A program made the position numbers and the translations under genes. Below are positions 51,029 through 61,403 of a DNA stretch of 64,000 nt, piece after piece (the first letter of the stretch is position 1; each line of letters opens with the position of its first letter). The notes under the pieces were generated by a model. It saw only the letters and a list, made by a program, of their open reading frames with translations, was not told the DNA's origin and searched no databases. Source of the DNA: an uncultured SAR116 cluster alpha proteobacterium (GTDB taxonomy: Bacteria; Pseudomonadota; Alphaproteobacteria; Puniceispirillales; Marisalimonadaceae); contig CACHEH010000001.1 of assembly GCA_902578805.1 (NCBI GenBank), positions 62,001 through 126,000 on the forward strand, given 5' to 3'.

Positions 51029-51042
51029 TTAGCTTAAGCTAA
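51029..51042. promoter_or_regulatory. Candidate MntR box in front of the mntR-like gene
   Basis: Perfect 14-bp palindrome TTAGCTTAAGCTAA containing TAGC-N4-GCTA, overlapping TATATT (minus strand). Confidence 0.55.
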
Positions 51043-51137
51043 TATAATTTTTGAAAGTTTACAAATTTTTAATTCATTTGTCTTTGTGACGAATTTAGAT
51101 TAAAAAAATATTTAGAATTTCAAAATAAGGTTTTTTT

Positions 51138-51443
51138 ATGAATAATGAACAAAAATCAAAAATAGAATCTATTGTTTTTAAAAAACTTATAGAGCATCTT
51201 CAGAGTAGAATTGATGTGCAGAATATAGATCTTATGAATTTGAGTGGATTTTGTAGAAATTGCTTGTCAAGATGGTATTCAGAAGCTGCCGAAGAAACTG
51301 GTTTAAAAGTAGACAAAGATCGTGCTAGAGAAATAGTATATGGCATGCCATATTCAGTCTGGAGAGAAAAATACCAAACTGATGCAGATGACAATAAAAA
51401 AAACAAATTTAAAAACTCTATTACTAAAGATCACCAAAAATGA
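51138..51443 (+). CDS. DUF1244 family protein
   Basis: HLQSRIDVQNIDLMNLSGFCRNCLSRWYSEAA...MPYSVWREKYQ. Confidence 0.85.
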   Translation: MNNEQKSKIESIVFKKLIEHLQSRIDVQNIDLMNLSGFCRNCLSRWYSEAAEETGLKVDKDRAREIVYGMPYSVWREKYQTDADDNKKNKFKNSITKDHQK

Positions 51444-51704
51444 ATGAGAATTCACAAAAAAACCAAGAAATAATTCAAAAACAAGATGATAAACTTAAGA
51501 GTTTTATAGAGAGACTTGAAAGGCTATCAGAAAAAAAATTATATAAATTTTGATATTAAAGAAGTTTTTTCTGAAGCAAAATCAAGTGGGTATGATACAA
51601 CAATAATGAGAAAAATATTAGCTCTACGTAAAATGGATATTGACGAAAGCCTTGAACAAGAAACATTGTTAAAAACTTTTAAAAATGCACTAGGTATTTA
51701 TTAA
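51440..51704 (+). pseudogene. gapR: GapR (DUF2312) homolog split by a frameshift at an A8 tract
   Basis: Frame 1 MNENSQKNQEIIQKQDDKLKSFIERLERLSEKKLYKF*; the remainder (NYINFDIKEVFSEAKSSGYDTTIMRKILALRKMDIDESLEQETLLKTFKNALGIY) lies in another frame; junction at 51531-51538; ATGA overlap with the DUF1244 stop. Confidence 0.75.
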
Positions 51705-51707
51705 CAG

Positions 51708-52616
51708 ATGGTCAATCATTTTGGTGACAGACTTGTAGGACAAATTAGAAAGACTAAATCTTTTTTATGTCTTGGTGTTGATCCTCATCTAGATTTAATT
51801 CCAGAAATATTCAATGAAAGTGGAACTATTAATAATATCAAAATAGTTGAAACATTTTGTTTCTCTTTGCTAGAGGCAGTTATTGGCAAAATTCCAGCTA
51901 TTAAACCACAGATAGCATTTTTTGAGCAATTAGGACCAGATGGTATGAACTTGTTATCATCTTTATGTAAATATGCTCATTCCAAAGATTTTCTTGTTAT
52001 AATGGACGCAAAAAGAGGTGATATAGGTAGCACTAGCAAAGCGTATGCAAATGCTTATCTTGGTAAAAATTCTCCATTTCCTAGCGATGCACTTACTGTA
52101 AATCCTTGGCTAGGACTTGATAGTCTAGAGCCCTTTTTTAGTAAAGCACAAGATACTGGATCAGGTTTATTTATTTTAGTTCATACCAGTAATAGAGGTT
52201 CGCAAGATATTCAAGAGGTTTTAATTAATCGAGATTTAAAATGTTATGAACACTTATCCAATATACTCAAACCAATCATTGAAGAAAATAACGGTCAATC
52301 AGGATTATCTTCTATTGGTATTGTCTCTGGGGCTACCTTTAAAGAACAAGCAATATCTCTTAGAAAAACTTTGCCGAGTGCACCTTTTTTAATTCCAGGA
52401 TATGGGGCCCAAGGAGCTTCCGCTTCTGAAGCTTGCGCACCACTAATTACAGACCCAAGTTATTCTGGTCTAAAAAATTTTGGATTGATAAATGCATCAA
52501 GAAGTGTGTTATTCCCAAAAAATTCATATTTAGTAAACAGTATTAAAGAATGGCAAGACATAATATTAACAGAATTGGAAAAAACTAATGATATACTTAT
52601 CAATACAAAAACATAA
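51708..52616 (+). CDS. pyrF: Orotidine-5'-phosphate decarboxylase
   Basis: FLCLGVDPHLDLIPE, VIMDAKRGDIGSTS, PFLIPGYGAQGA. Confidence 0.93.
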   Translation: MVNHFGDRLVGQIRKTKSFLCLGVDPHLDLIPEIFNESGTINNIKIVETFCFSLLEAVIGKIPAIKPQIAFFEQLGPDGMNLLSSLCKYAHSKDFLVIMDAKRGDIGSTSKAYANAYLGKNSPFPSDALTVNPWLGLDSLEPFFSKAQDTGSGLFILVHTSNRGSQDIQEVLINRDLKCYEHLSNILKPIIEENNGQSGLSSIGIVSGATFKEQAISLRKTLPSAPFLIPGYGAQGASASEACAPLITDPSYSGLKNFGLINASRSVLFPKNSYLVNSIKEWQDIILTELEKTNDILINTKT

Positions 52617-52629
52617 GAGAGTTTAATTA

Positions 52630-53088
52630 ATGACAAAATCAAATCAACTTGATGCACTGGGTAATAAAAGTAATATCCCAAATTATCCTAACAAAGATGT
52701 TCTTGAAAAAATTAGTAATCCAAAGATTGGAGTTAATTATTCAATACGATTGACTTGTCCAGAATTTACATCTATATGCCCTGTTACTTCTCAACCAGAT
52801 TTTGCTTATATAATTTTAGATTATGTACCAAATAAATTTATAGTTGAGAGCAAATCATTTAAATTATATCTATTAGGTTACAGGAATCATGGCGCATTTC
52901 ATGAGGATTGTACAATATCACTTGCTCAAGATATAATTGATCTTTTATCACCTAAATGGCTGAGAATAGCAGGTTATTGGTATCCAAGAGGTGGTATTCC
53001 AATTGACATTTTTTGGCAAATTGGGAAAAAACCAGAACATCTATTTTTACCTGATCATAATGTTCCAAATTATAGAGGTAGAGGATAA
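52630..53088 (+). CDS. queF: NADPH-dependent 7-cyano-7-deazaguanine reductase
   Basis: RLTCPEFTSICPVTSQPDFA, ESKSFKLYLLGYRNHGAFHE. Confidence 0.93.
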   Translation: MTKSNQLDALGNKSNIPNYPNKDVLEKISNPKIGVNYSIRLTCPEFTSICPVTSQPDFAYIILDYVPNKFIVESKSFKLYLLGYRNHGAFHEDCTISLAQDIIDLLSPKWLRIAGYWYPRGGIPIDIFWQIGKKPEHLFLPDHNVPNYRGRG

Positions 53089-53142
53089 AAAATTATTATA
53101 ATCTTAGATAAGGTAATATTAATAAATTTATAAGGAAATGAA

Positions 53143-54351
53143 ATGTTATCCAAAAAAAAAGTTGACTGGCAGTTAATAGTTTTAGTTTGCTCATTGATAA
53201 TTATTATGATTATGGGAGTTCGTCAATCTTTAGGTCTATTTTTACAACCTATTAGCCAGTTCATGAAAGATGGGAAAGAATTTTTTTCTTTTGCAATAGG
53301 TTTTCAAGCAATTATATGGGGTGTTGTAACGTTTGGCTTAGGTATATTAATTGATAAATTTGGACCACAAAAAGTTTTGGCTTTTGGAATCGTTTGTTTT
53401 GCATCTGGAATTTTTTTAATGAGCAACCCCAACAATCAAGTAACATTATTTTCAGCCACTTCATTAATGGGATTTGGACTAGGTGGTGCTGGAATGGCCA
53501 CAATGATCAGCATTGCAGGTAAGGTTGCACCTATAGAAAAGAGATCATTTGCGATGGGTTTAATTGCAGCTGCTGCATCTTTTGGTCAATTTGCAGTAGT
53601 TCTGCCTACGATGTGGATGAATAAAATTTTTGGATGGGAGACTAGTTTAGTTGTTTTATCTATAATAACAATCTCACTTTTATTATTATTACCCTTATTA
53701 AATAATACAAATGAACAAAACAATAAAAAAGACATCTTTAAAGATGGATTACAAAACACTTTAATTTTCTCATTGAAAGAGCGCAATTATATTTTATTGA
53801 TAATGGGATTTTTTGTATGTGGATTTCATGTAACGTTTATAGGATTACACCTACCAACTGACTTGATATTTAAAGGTATTTCAGCTGAGGTTGCTGGTTG
53901 GTCTCTTGCAATTATTGGTGTTACCAACATTCTTGGCACTCTTGGATTTGGGTGGTTAGGAACAAAAGTAAAAAAACCCATGCCATTAGCTTTAATATAT
54001 TTAATGAGGTCAATTACTATAACTATTTTTGTTTTATCTCCACCATCTGCAACTACAGCTATTTTATTTGGTGCTGTAATAGGTATTTTGTGGTTGGCAA
54101 CAGTGCCTATGACAAATGCTATAATATTATCATTTATTGGACCTAAATATCTGGCAACATTATCTGGTATTTGTTTTATTTGCCATCAATTGGGTGCTGT
54201 CTTAGGAGCTTGGCTTGGTGGCCGATTTTTTGATTTGTATGGAAATTATGAAAATATGTGGTGGCTAAGTGTTGCTCTTGGTATAATTGCTTTCTTATTT
54301 ACAATTACGGTAAAAGAAGAACCATTTTTAGTTAATTCAGAAGCTAATTAA
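53143..54351 (+). CDS. MFS transporter (oxalate/formate antiporter-like)
   Basis: 12-TM-like; GVRQSLGLFLQPIS, GLGGAGMATMISIAGKVAPIEKRSFAMG. Confidence 0.82.
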   Translation: MLSKKKVDWQLIVLVCSLIIIMIMGVRQSLGLFLQPISQFMKDGKEFFSFAIGFQAIIWGVVTFGLGILIDKFGPQKVLAFGIVCFASGIFLMSNPNNQVTLFSATSLMGFGLGGAGMATMISIAGKVAPIEKRSFAMGLIAAAASFGQFAVVLPTMWMNKIFGWETSLVVLSIITISLLLLLPLLNNTNEQNNKKDIFKDGLQNTLIFSLKERNYILLIMGFFVCGFHVTFIGLHLPTDLIFKGISAEVAGWSLAIIGVTNILGTLGFGWLGTKVKKPMPLALIYLMRSITITIFVLSPPSATTAILFGAVIGILWLATVPMTNAIILSFIGPKYLATLSGICFICHQLGAVLGAWLGGRFFDLYGNYENMWWLSVALGIIAFLFTITVKEEPFLVNSEAN

Positions 54352-54356
54352 ACTGG

Positions 54357-56324
54357 TTAAGAATTTAGCTCTTTTATATTTTTATATTCTTCTAAACATT
54401 CAGGGTTAGCCAGTGCAGTAATATTATTTATTGGTTTATTGTGAATTAAATCTCTTACCGCAAGTTCTGCTATCTTACCTGACTTTGTTCTTGGAATATC
54501 CTGAACTGTTATTATCTTTGCTGGAACATGTCTTGGAGAGGCACCTATTTTAATCTTAGCTTTGATTTGATCTATTAATTCTTCTGTCAAATTAGAATTT
54601 TTATTCAGCCTAACAAAAAGTACAACCCTTGTATCACCTTTCCAAATTTGACCCACAACCAAACCTTCCAAAACTTCTTCAATTTGTTCAACTTGCCTAT
54701 AAATTTCAGCAGTACCAATACGAACTCCTCCTGGATTTAGAGTAGCATCTGATCTACCGAAAATAATAAACCCATTATTTTCAGTCTTTAAAATATAATC
54801 ACCATGACACCACACATTCTCATATTTATTAAAGTAAGCTTCGTGATATTTTTTATTATTGTTATCATTCCAGAAAAATATTGGCATACTTGGGAAACTT
54901 TTAATGCAGACTAATTCTCCTTTCTCATTTTTTATAGATTTGCCATTTTCATCATATACATGAACATCCATTCCTAAAATTGGACCTTGAATTTCTCCTC
55001 TTCTAACCACTGACATTGGATTACCACCAATAAAACATCCAACTATATCTGTTCCCCCAGATATGCTTGCAACTAATACATCTTTTTTAACACTAGTATA
55101 TATATAGTCAAAACTCTCATGAATTAATGGAGAGCCAGTTGAGCCTATGGTCTCCAAATTTTTTAATTTATATTTATCAATTATGTTGAGATTTTCTTTG
55201 CTTAATGCATCTATATATTTTGCTGACACACCCATAAAATTTATATTTTCGCTATCTACAAAATTCCATAAAACTTCTGCATTTGGATAAAAAGGTGAAC
55301 CATCATACAAATATATTGTAGATTTTAACAACAGACCTGACACAAGCCAATTCCACATCATCCAACCACAAGTTGTAAAATAGAACACTCTACTTTCTTT
55401 TTTTGCATTTGAATGCAGCCCCATTTCAACTAGATGTTTTAGCAGGATACCACCATTAGAATGAACTATACATTTTGGTTTTCCAGTCGTACCACTTGAA
55501 AACATAATGTATAAAGGATCACTCAAATTAAGCGGCTCAAAAAAAATTTCATTTGTTGTACATTGAGTTTGAATATTATTATAATTTACAAATTTCTCAT
55601 TATCACTTTCTACTTCAATTCCCAAAAGTGGTGCGATAACAATTTTTTGTAAAGAAGGTAAAGCCTCAACTACTTCTATTACTTTTTTGGTAATATTAAT
55701 TTCTTTACCATTGTACCAATAACCATCCGTAGTAAGCAAAATTTTTGGTTTTATTTGACCAAATCTGTCTAAAACTCCTTCTACACCAAAATCTGGTGAG
55801 GCAGAAGAAAAAACTGCTCCTATTGAAGATGTTGCTAACATCATTATTACAGTCTCAGGCATATTAGGCATGTAAGCAGCAACCCTATCACCTTTAGTAA
55901 CTCCCTGTGTTTTTAAAAAATTTACTAATGCTGCAACTTGAACTTTCAACTCTTTCCAAGATACTTCTTTTCTAATTTTATCTTCAGATTTAAACACAAT
56001 AGCAGGACCTGAAGCATCGCTTGAAAGCATGTTTTCAGCATAATTAACTTTGCCATGTGGAAAAAATTTACTACCTGGCATTTGATTTATGGGATCAATA
56101 TAGGGTTTCGTCCCTTTAGATCCGATCACATCAAAAAAGTCCCAAACAGCAGACCAAAAATCGGCCTTGTTTTCAATTGACCAAGTATGTAGGTTCGTGA
56201 AATTTTGAATATCTATATTATTTTTTTTATTAATAATTTTCATAAATTTATACATCTGAGAGGACTTCACCCTTTCATTAGATGGAGACCATAATACAGG
56301 ATGAGAAATTATTTCTTTCTTCAT
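54357..56324 (-). CDS. Acetoacetyl-CoA synthetase
   Basis: 655 aa; FSSGTTGKPKCIVHSNGGILLKHL, SGGTDIVGCFIGGNP, TKSGKIAELAVRDLI. Confidence 0.9.
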   Translation of the reverse strand: MKKEIISHPVLWSPSNERVKSSQMYKFMKIINKKNNIDIQNFTNLHTWSIENKADFWSAVWDFFDVIGSKGTKPYIDPINQMPGSKFFPHGKVNYAENMLSSDASGPAIVFKSEDKIRKEVSWKELKVQVAALVNFLKTQGVTKGDRVAAYMPNMPETVIMMLATSSIGAVFSSASPDFGVEGVLDRFGQIKPKILLTTDGYWYNGKEINITKKVIEVVEALPSLQKIVIAPLLGIEVESDNEKFVNYNNIQTQCTTNEIFFEPLNLSDPLYIMFSSGTTGKPKCIVHSNGGILLKHLVEMGLHSNAKKESRVFYFTTCGWMMWNWLVSGLLLKSTIYLYDGSPFYPNAEVLWNFVDSENINFMGVSAKYIDALSKENLNIIDKYKLKNLETIGSTGSPLIHESFDYIYTSVKKDVLVASISGGTDIVGCFIGGNPMSVVRRGEIQGPILGMDVHVYDENGKSIKNEKGELVCIKSFPSMPIFFWNDNNNKKYHEAYFNKYENVWCHGDYILKTENNGFIIFGRSDATLNPGGVRIGTAEIYRQVEQIEEVLEGLVVGQIWKGDTRVVLFVRLNKNSNLTEELIDQIKAKIKIGASPRHVPAKIITVQDIPRTKSGKIAELAVRDLIHNKPINNITALANPECLEEYKNIKELNS

Positions 56325-56341
56325 TATTAATTCACTAAAAA

Positions 56342-56638
56342 TTAAATATATTTTTTAAAACAACTTTCGGCAAAATGTGCCATATCGTAATCTAATGCTG
56401 TAATTCCACCTTTGTCATGAGTGGTAAGAGTTATAGTAACTTTATTATAAACATTTTCCCATTCAGGATGATGGTTAATTTGTTCAGCTTTCATAGCAAT
56501 TGAGGTCATAAAAGAAAAAGCTTGTTTAAAATCCAAAAATTTGTAGTTTTTTGTAAATGCTTCTCTGCCATCATCTGTTTTTGTCCAACCATCCATATTT
56601 TCAAACTTTTTGATTAAATCTTTACATTCCATTCCCAA
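56342..56638 (-). CDS. 4a-hydroxytetrahydrobiopterin dehydratase
   Basis: 98 aa; [37 protein letters not shown]. Confidence 0.9.
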   Translation of the reverse strand: MGMECKDLIKKFENMDGWTKTDDGREAFTKNYKFLDFKQAFSFMTSIAMKAEQINHHPEWENVYNKVTITLTTHDKGGITALDYDMAHFAESCFKKYI

Positions 56639-57221
56639 AATCCTTTCTATTAATAATCTTTCGTAATGGTTTCATATTAGATGCATAAGCTAGTAGTAAA
56701 TTCAAAACATAATCAATTCTGTCATCCAACCAATCTGGAATATTTCTTCCATGAGAACCAGGATTAAATTCTTCAACGTTTCTAATAATGATGTTTTCTG
56801 GTATCCACATAATATGAGTATTTTTATAAGAAGATGATCTCAACTCAGCTATTGGATAAGCCCCACCATTTCCGTTACTAACCGATACAATTAACCCGGG
56901 TTTATGTGAAAATTCGCCATTACCACATAGTAAAAAAATATTTTTAGAAGCTGGGGTTGCCATACCTCCATATTCTGGAACAACTAATATAAAACCATCT
57001 GAACTTGCTAAATTTTTTGAAATTGAGATCCAGGTTTCTCCCCACACACCCTCTCCATTTTTTTTATCAGGTGACCAAAGTGGCAATAATGATTTTGCTA
57101 AATCTAAAGAAAAAATATCTAAATTATTATTTAGATTTGATAAGTTATTTTTAAGAAAATCAGATATCTTTTTTGATTCAGAATTTATTCTATGGCTTGC
57201 AGAAATAATTGAAATTTTCAT
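56622..57221 (-). CDS. NADPH-dependent FMN reductase family protein
   Basis: [35 protein letters not shown]. Confidence 0.83.
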   Translation of the reverse strand: MKISIISASHRINSESKKISDFLKNNLSNLNNNLDIFSLDLAKSLLPLWSPDKKNGEGVWGETWISISKNLASSDGFILVVPEYGGMATPASKNIFLLCGNGEFSHKPGLIVSVSNGNGGAYPIAELRSSSYKNTHIMWIPENIIIRNVEEFNPGSHGRNIPDWLDDRIDYVLNLLLAYASNMKPLRKIINRKDFGNGM

Positions 57222-57304
57222 GGTAAATTTACCGAAAGTTATTATTGTATATAGGTACCATTATTAACATATCATATTTTATTTTTAAAGATAAGATCAA
57301 AACT

Positions 57305-58348
57305 ATGGAACAAATAAACATTATCAAACCAGATGATTGGCATGTCCATTTTAGAGATGGTGAAATTTTAAAAGCTGTTGTGCCAAAAACTACAAGACAT
57401 TTTGCTCGTTCAATAGTAATGCCGAATCTAATTCCACCAATATTAAATGGAAGAGATGCACTGAAATATAAGAAAAGAATAGAAAACGCAATTCCAAAAG
57501 ATGAAAAATTTAAACCATTTATGACTATATATCTAACTGAAAACACTGATAAAAAAGAATTAAAAGAATCATATAAAAATGGATCAGTTTTTGCTGTAAA
57601 ACTTTATCCAGCTGGCGCAACCACTAACTCAGATTCAGGCGTTAAAGATTTAAGGAAAGTTATGCCGGTACTTGAAACAATGGAAGAAACAGGCATTCCA
57701 CTTCTTATTCATGGAGAAGCAACTGATACAGAAATTGATATTTTTGACAGAGAAAAAGTATTTATAGATAAGTCTCTTGATTACATATGTAGAAATTTTC
57801 CTGAACTTAAGATAACTCTTGAGCATATTACAACTGAAGAGGCAGCAAAGTATGTTCTTGCTGGAAATGAAAATTTGGCAGCTACAGTCACACCTCATCA
57901 TTTAGCTCTAAATAGAAATTCTATCTTTTTAGGAGGAATTAGACCTCATCATTTTTGCTTGCCAATCTTAAAAAGAGAAAAACATAGAAAAGCACTTTTA
58001 GAAGTAGTAACCAGTAAAAATAACAAAAAATTTTTTTTAGGTACTGATACTGCGCCTCACCTTAGCACTGATAAAGAAAGTAGTTGCGGATGCGCAGGCA
58101 TTTTTAATGCTCCTTATTGTTTACCAATAATTACTCAAATTTTTGATAATGCCAATGCATTATCAAGCCTAGAAAGTTTTGTCAGCCTGAATGGCGCAAA
58201 TCACTATAAAATTAATTATAACAAATCCAAAATTACACTTAGAAAAAATTCAATGCAATTGTCATTTAAAAAATCTTTAAAATTGAAAAATGCAGAAATA
58301 ATAATTTTCCAACCTGGTTTTCCAATATATTGGAATGTTATAAATTAA
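57305..58348 (+). CDS. pyrC: Dihydroorotase (homodimeric type)
   Basis: DDWHVHFRDGEILKAVVPKT, VKLYPAGATTNSDSGV, GTDTAPHLSTDKESSCGCAGIF; ATG at 57305 (ORF extends upstream to 57245). Confidence 0.93.
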   Translation: MEQINIIKPDDWHVHFRDGEILKAVVPKTTRHFARSIVMPNLIPPILNGRDALKYKKRIENAIPKDEKFKPFMTIYLTENTDKKELKESYKNGSVFAVKLYPAGATTNSDSGVKDLRKVMPVLETMEETGIPLLIHGEATDTEIDIFDREKVFIDKSLDYICRNFPELKITLEHITTEEAAKYVLAGNENLAATVTPHHLALNRNSIFLGGIRPHHFCLPILKREKHRKALLEVVTSKNNKKFFLGTDTAPHLSTDKESSCGCAGIFNAPYCLPIITQIFDNANALSSLESFVSLNGANHYKINYNKSKITLRKNSMQLSFKKSLKLKNAEIIIFQPGFPIYWNVIN

Positions 58349-58351
58349 ATA

Positions 58352-59440
58352 TTATAAATGATTTAGTTCTTTTAAAAACTCAATGTAACTCTGTAAAAAT
58401 ATACTTCTATCATATTTAAGAGAGATTTTTCTGGATCTATCAAGCATTTGTTTCTTAATTTTTTTATTATTTTCACAATATTGCAATTTTTCTAAATATT
58501 GAACCTTGTTTTTTTGTTCTATTAAAAAGCCATTATAATTATGTTTTACGAGCTCAGTTACACCATCTATTTTATTACTAATAACAATAGTCCTATACAA
58601 AAAAGCTTCAAGAACAGAATAATTTAGACCTTCGTGATGACTGGTCATAAATAAATAATCAGCTAAATTAAAATATGACTCTGGTTGGGCTATAAATCCC
58701 ATTGGAAAAATATTATTAGCAATTCTTTTTTCTGTCTTTAAGATATCATTGTGATTAATTCCTAATAGAATTAATTTTAAATTACTTTTGTTAATAAAAA
58801 AACGGTTCCATATTTCAAGAATATCATAAAAACCTTTTCTTTTATTTGGTCTTCCAACATAAAGTATAATTTTATCATTTGAATTAAAATTTATTCTTTT
58901 TTTTAATTTATCTAATGAACTTGTATTAAGCTTTTTTCTATTTATAAGTAATCCACACGCAGAACCATTATGAATTATTGATATTTTTTTTTTAGTTAAA
59001 TTACTGAATTTTTGCTTCATATCATCTGAAACAGTAATGATATTATGTGCTAATCTACAGTTTAATATTTCCAAAAGTTTAAGAAAAAATCTCAGAGGAC
59101 CATCATAGCCAACATATGGCAAACCATGATTAAAATATATTATTTTTTTTACATTAAGTAATCTTGACACTAACATAGGTAAAAGAGAACTGGTTGAATT
59201 ATGCGCAAAAATCATATCTGGTTTGTTTTTGTATAAGAAAACAAATAATTTTAAAAATCTAAAAATTAAAAACAGAGGATTAAAAGTAATTGAAAACATT
59301 AAGAAATGATCACTTGAGCTATTGGATGTTTCAGTAACTATTTTAGAAAAGTATCCAACCTTTTTCTCTGCATGGATTAGAGGTTTAACAAACTTTTCCG
59401 CATAAAAATAATTAGGATGAAAATGTAGAATTTCTATCAT
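58352..59440 (-). CDS. Glycosyltransferase family 4 / group 1
   Basis: ILYVGRPNKRKGFYDILEIW, TSHHEGLNYSVLEAFLYRTIVISNKIDGVTELV. Confidence 0.87.
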   Translation of the reverse strand: MIEILHFHPNYFYAEKFVKPLIHAEKKVGYFSKIVTETSNSSSDHFLMFSITFNPLFLIFRFLKLFVFLYKNKPDMIFAHNSTSSLLPMLVSRLLNVKKIIYFNHGLPYVGYDGPLRFFLKLLEILNCRLAHNIITVSDDMKQKFSNLTKKKISIIHNGSACGLLINRKKLNTSSLDKLKKRINFNSNDKIILYVGRPNKRKGFYDILEIWNRFFINKSNLKLILLGINHNDILKTEKRIANNIFPMGFIAQPESYFNLADYLFMTSHHEGLNYSVLEAFLYRTIVISNKIDGVTELVKHNYNGFLIEQKNKVQYLEKLQYCENNKKIKKQMLDRSRKISLKYDRSIFLQSYIEFLKELNHL

Positions 59441-60614
59441 TTTTTAATTCTTTCAAATTTAAATAAATTAAATAGGGCGCAAAGTAAAAAATTAGTTCAA
59501 AGTTAATTCTCCATCTTATTGCTGTACCTGGATTGAACACCCCAAAAAATGAATGAATGATCATAAATAAAATTATAGCAGGCAAAACACCATAAATATA
59601 ATTTAAATAAAAAATATTTTGGTTATTAATTTGTTTATATTTTAAATATATAAAAAACATTATAGGAATTGATAAAATAATAATTCCTTCCACAAAAAAA
59701 GGTAAGAGTTCAGGCCTTTTCAAAGTTTCATCAATAAAAGGGCCAATTATACCAAAAAAGAAACCAATAATGAAAATGCTATTTAATTTTTGTGATATTA
59801 ATTGGTACGCTTCTTTTGATACATTAACGATTTTTCCATGAGAAGTTTCAATAACATTTTTAAAGTTTCCAAAACCAAGGTCATAATACCTTGAAGCTCT
59901 AGCGTCAAAATCAATGGCTGTAAATGCTCTCCATCTTAAGTCAAAAAAATTAATAGAAAGATAATTATCAACATATCTACCAAAAAATATTACAAATAAA
60001 CAAATAATTAAGACTGAGAAAAATGTACAAAATAAGACTGGTTTAAAATTTTTTAAATATTTAATTATAAAGACAACCCAGAATAACCAAAAAATGGGAA
60101 CGGTATAGTGTGGACGTAAAACTAGACAAACTAAACAAGCTAGGATTAATATGCACCAATAAGATTTTTTCCAACAATCATTTAAATAAAAATTCCAACA
60201 TATCAGTATTATAGAAAAAAAGAAATAAAATATAGCTTCTTTACCAATTATAGAAGTCCAAATCATTGATGTAGGAAGTAATAAAATAAATAGAATATGC
60301 CAAGTAACTTTATTGTATTTTATATACCATAAAATACCCAAAATTGAGGTAAGTGAAAAAAAATAATGTGAAATTATTGGACTTGTTAAAGAATTGATCC
60401 CACTAGCAATTAATTGAATTAAATATGTTCTTATGGTTATATTTTGTTTAAAAAATTCTTCACTTTGATATAATTTTGCATCAACTAGTGGGGTAAATTG
60501 ATCTACAATATGCAAACTAAAAGCAGTTGCCAGTAACTTAGCAAAAATAAATATAAAAATTATGTAAGTTTTACTTATATACATGCAATAATTATAATCT
60601 TGATTTGACATCAA
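59412..60614 (-). CDS. Polytopic membrane protein, candidate polysaccharide polymerase (EpsG/Wzy-like)
   Basis: 400 aa, about 10 hydrophobic segments, flanked by glycosyltransferases and a flippase. Confidence 0.5.
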   Translation of the reverse strand: MMSNQDYNYCMYISKTYIIFIFIFAKLLATAFSLHIVDQFTPLVDAKLYQSEEFFKQNITIRTYLIQLIASGINSLTSPIISHYFFSLTSILGILWYIKYNKVTWHILFILLLPTSMIWTSIIGKEAIFYFFFSIILICWNFYLNDCWKKSYWCILILACLVCLVLRPHYTVPIFWLFWVVFIIKYLKNFKPVLFCTFFSVLIICLFVIFFGRYVDNYLSINFFDLRWRAFTAIDFDARASRYYDLGFGNFKNVIETSHGKIVNVSKEAYQLISQKLNSIFIIGFFFGIIGPFIDETLKRPELLPFFVEGIIILSIPIMFFIYLKYKQINNQNIFYLNYIYGVLPAIILFMIIHSFFGVFNPGTAIRWRINFELIFYFAPYLIYLNLKELKNDRNSTFSS

Positions 60615-60616
60615 AC

Positions 60617-61402
60617 CTAAGTTACTAAATTAGTAAGGAACTTTCTTATTCTAAAATTTATATTTTTTGTAAATATTTTTTTTAATAATATTATTAAGAC
60701 AAATTTGACATTAATTTTAATTAATATAAAAAATTTAGGAAATCCAATATATCTTTTTGATATAATTTTCTTATATTCATTATAAGATATATTTGAATTT
60801 TTAGTTGCTACGCCGTCGAATTCAACAACTGATATTGGTTCATACTCTGAAATAATTGATATATTTTTACGATCAGATCTCAAATATAAATCAAAATCAG
60901 ATGCAATCTTATAATCTAGGCTATATTTGTTATTTTCTAAAAATGAATTAGAAAAAAACATTGCTTGATGTGAAGTTGGTAATTTGTCTTTATTTTTCAA
61001 TTTAGGACACCTTAAAATTGACTGACCTGATAGTTCATGCTTAAACGGGAAACAAATGATATTTATGTCAGTTTTCATAAATTTCTTTAAAGTATTAATT
61101 AGATGTTTTTTATTAGCAATAAGTTTATCTCCAGCATTTAAAAATATCATAAAATCCCCACTGGATAATTCATATCCACGGTTCATTGCATCATAAATTC
61201 CAACGTCAAGTGAGTTGTCAATAATGATATTATTATTTTTTCTTTTTAAGTTTTTTAAAAAAGGAAGTGTATTATCAATTGAAGATCCGTCGATTATGAC
61301 ATGTTCAAAATTAATATCATTATAAATGTAATTTAAACTAGATATTGTCTTTTTTAACCTAACCAAATCATTTTTGGCAACAGTAATAATTGAAATAAGC
61401 AT
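60617..61402 (-). CDS. Glycosyltransferase family 2
   Basis: ISIITVAKNDLVRLKKTISSL, FEHVIIDGSSIDNT, DVGIYDAMNRGYELSSGDFMIFLNAGD. Confidence 0.9.
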   Translation of the reverse strand: MLISIITVAKNDLVRLKKTISSLNYIYNDINFEHVIIDGSSIDNTLPFLKNLKRKNNNIIIDNSLDVGIYDAMNRGYELSSGDFMIFLNAGDKLIANKKHLINTLKKFMKTDINIICFPFKHELSGQSILRCPKLKNKDKLPTSHQAMFFSNSFLENNKYSLDYKIASDFDLYLRSDRKNISIISEYEPISVVEFDGVATKNSNISYNEYKKIISKRYIGFPKFFILIKINVKFVLIILLKKIFTKNINFRIRKFLTNLVT

Positions 61403-61403
61403 C

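Noticed and set aside
51516-51704. 62-aa ORF as an independent gene
   Set aside because: TTG-initiated fragment whose sequence continues GapR; better explained as the second half of the frame-disrupted gapR.
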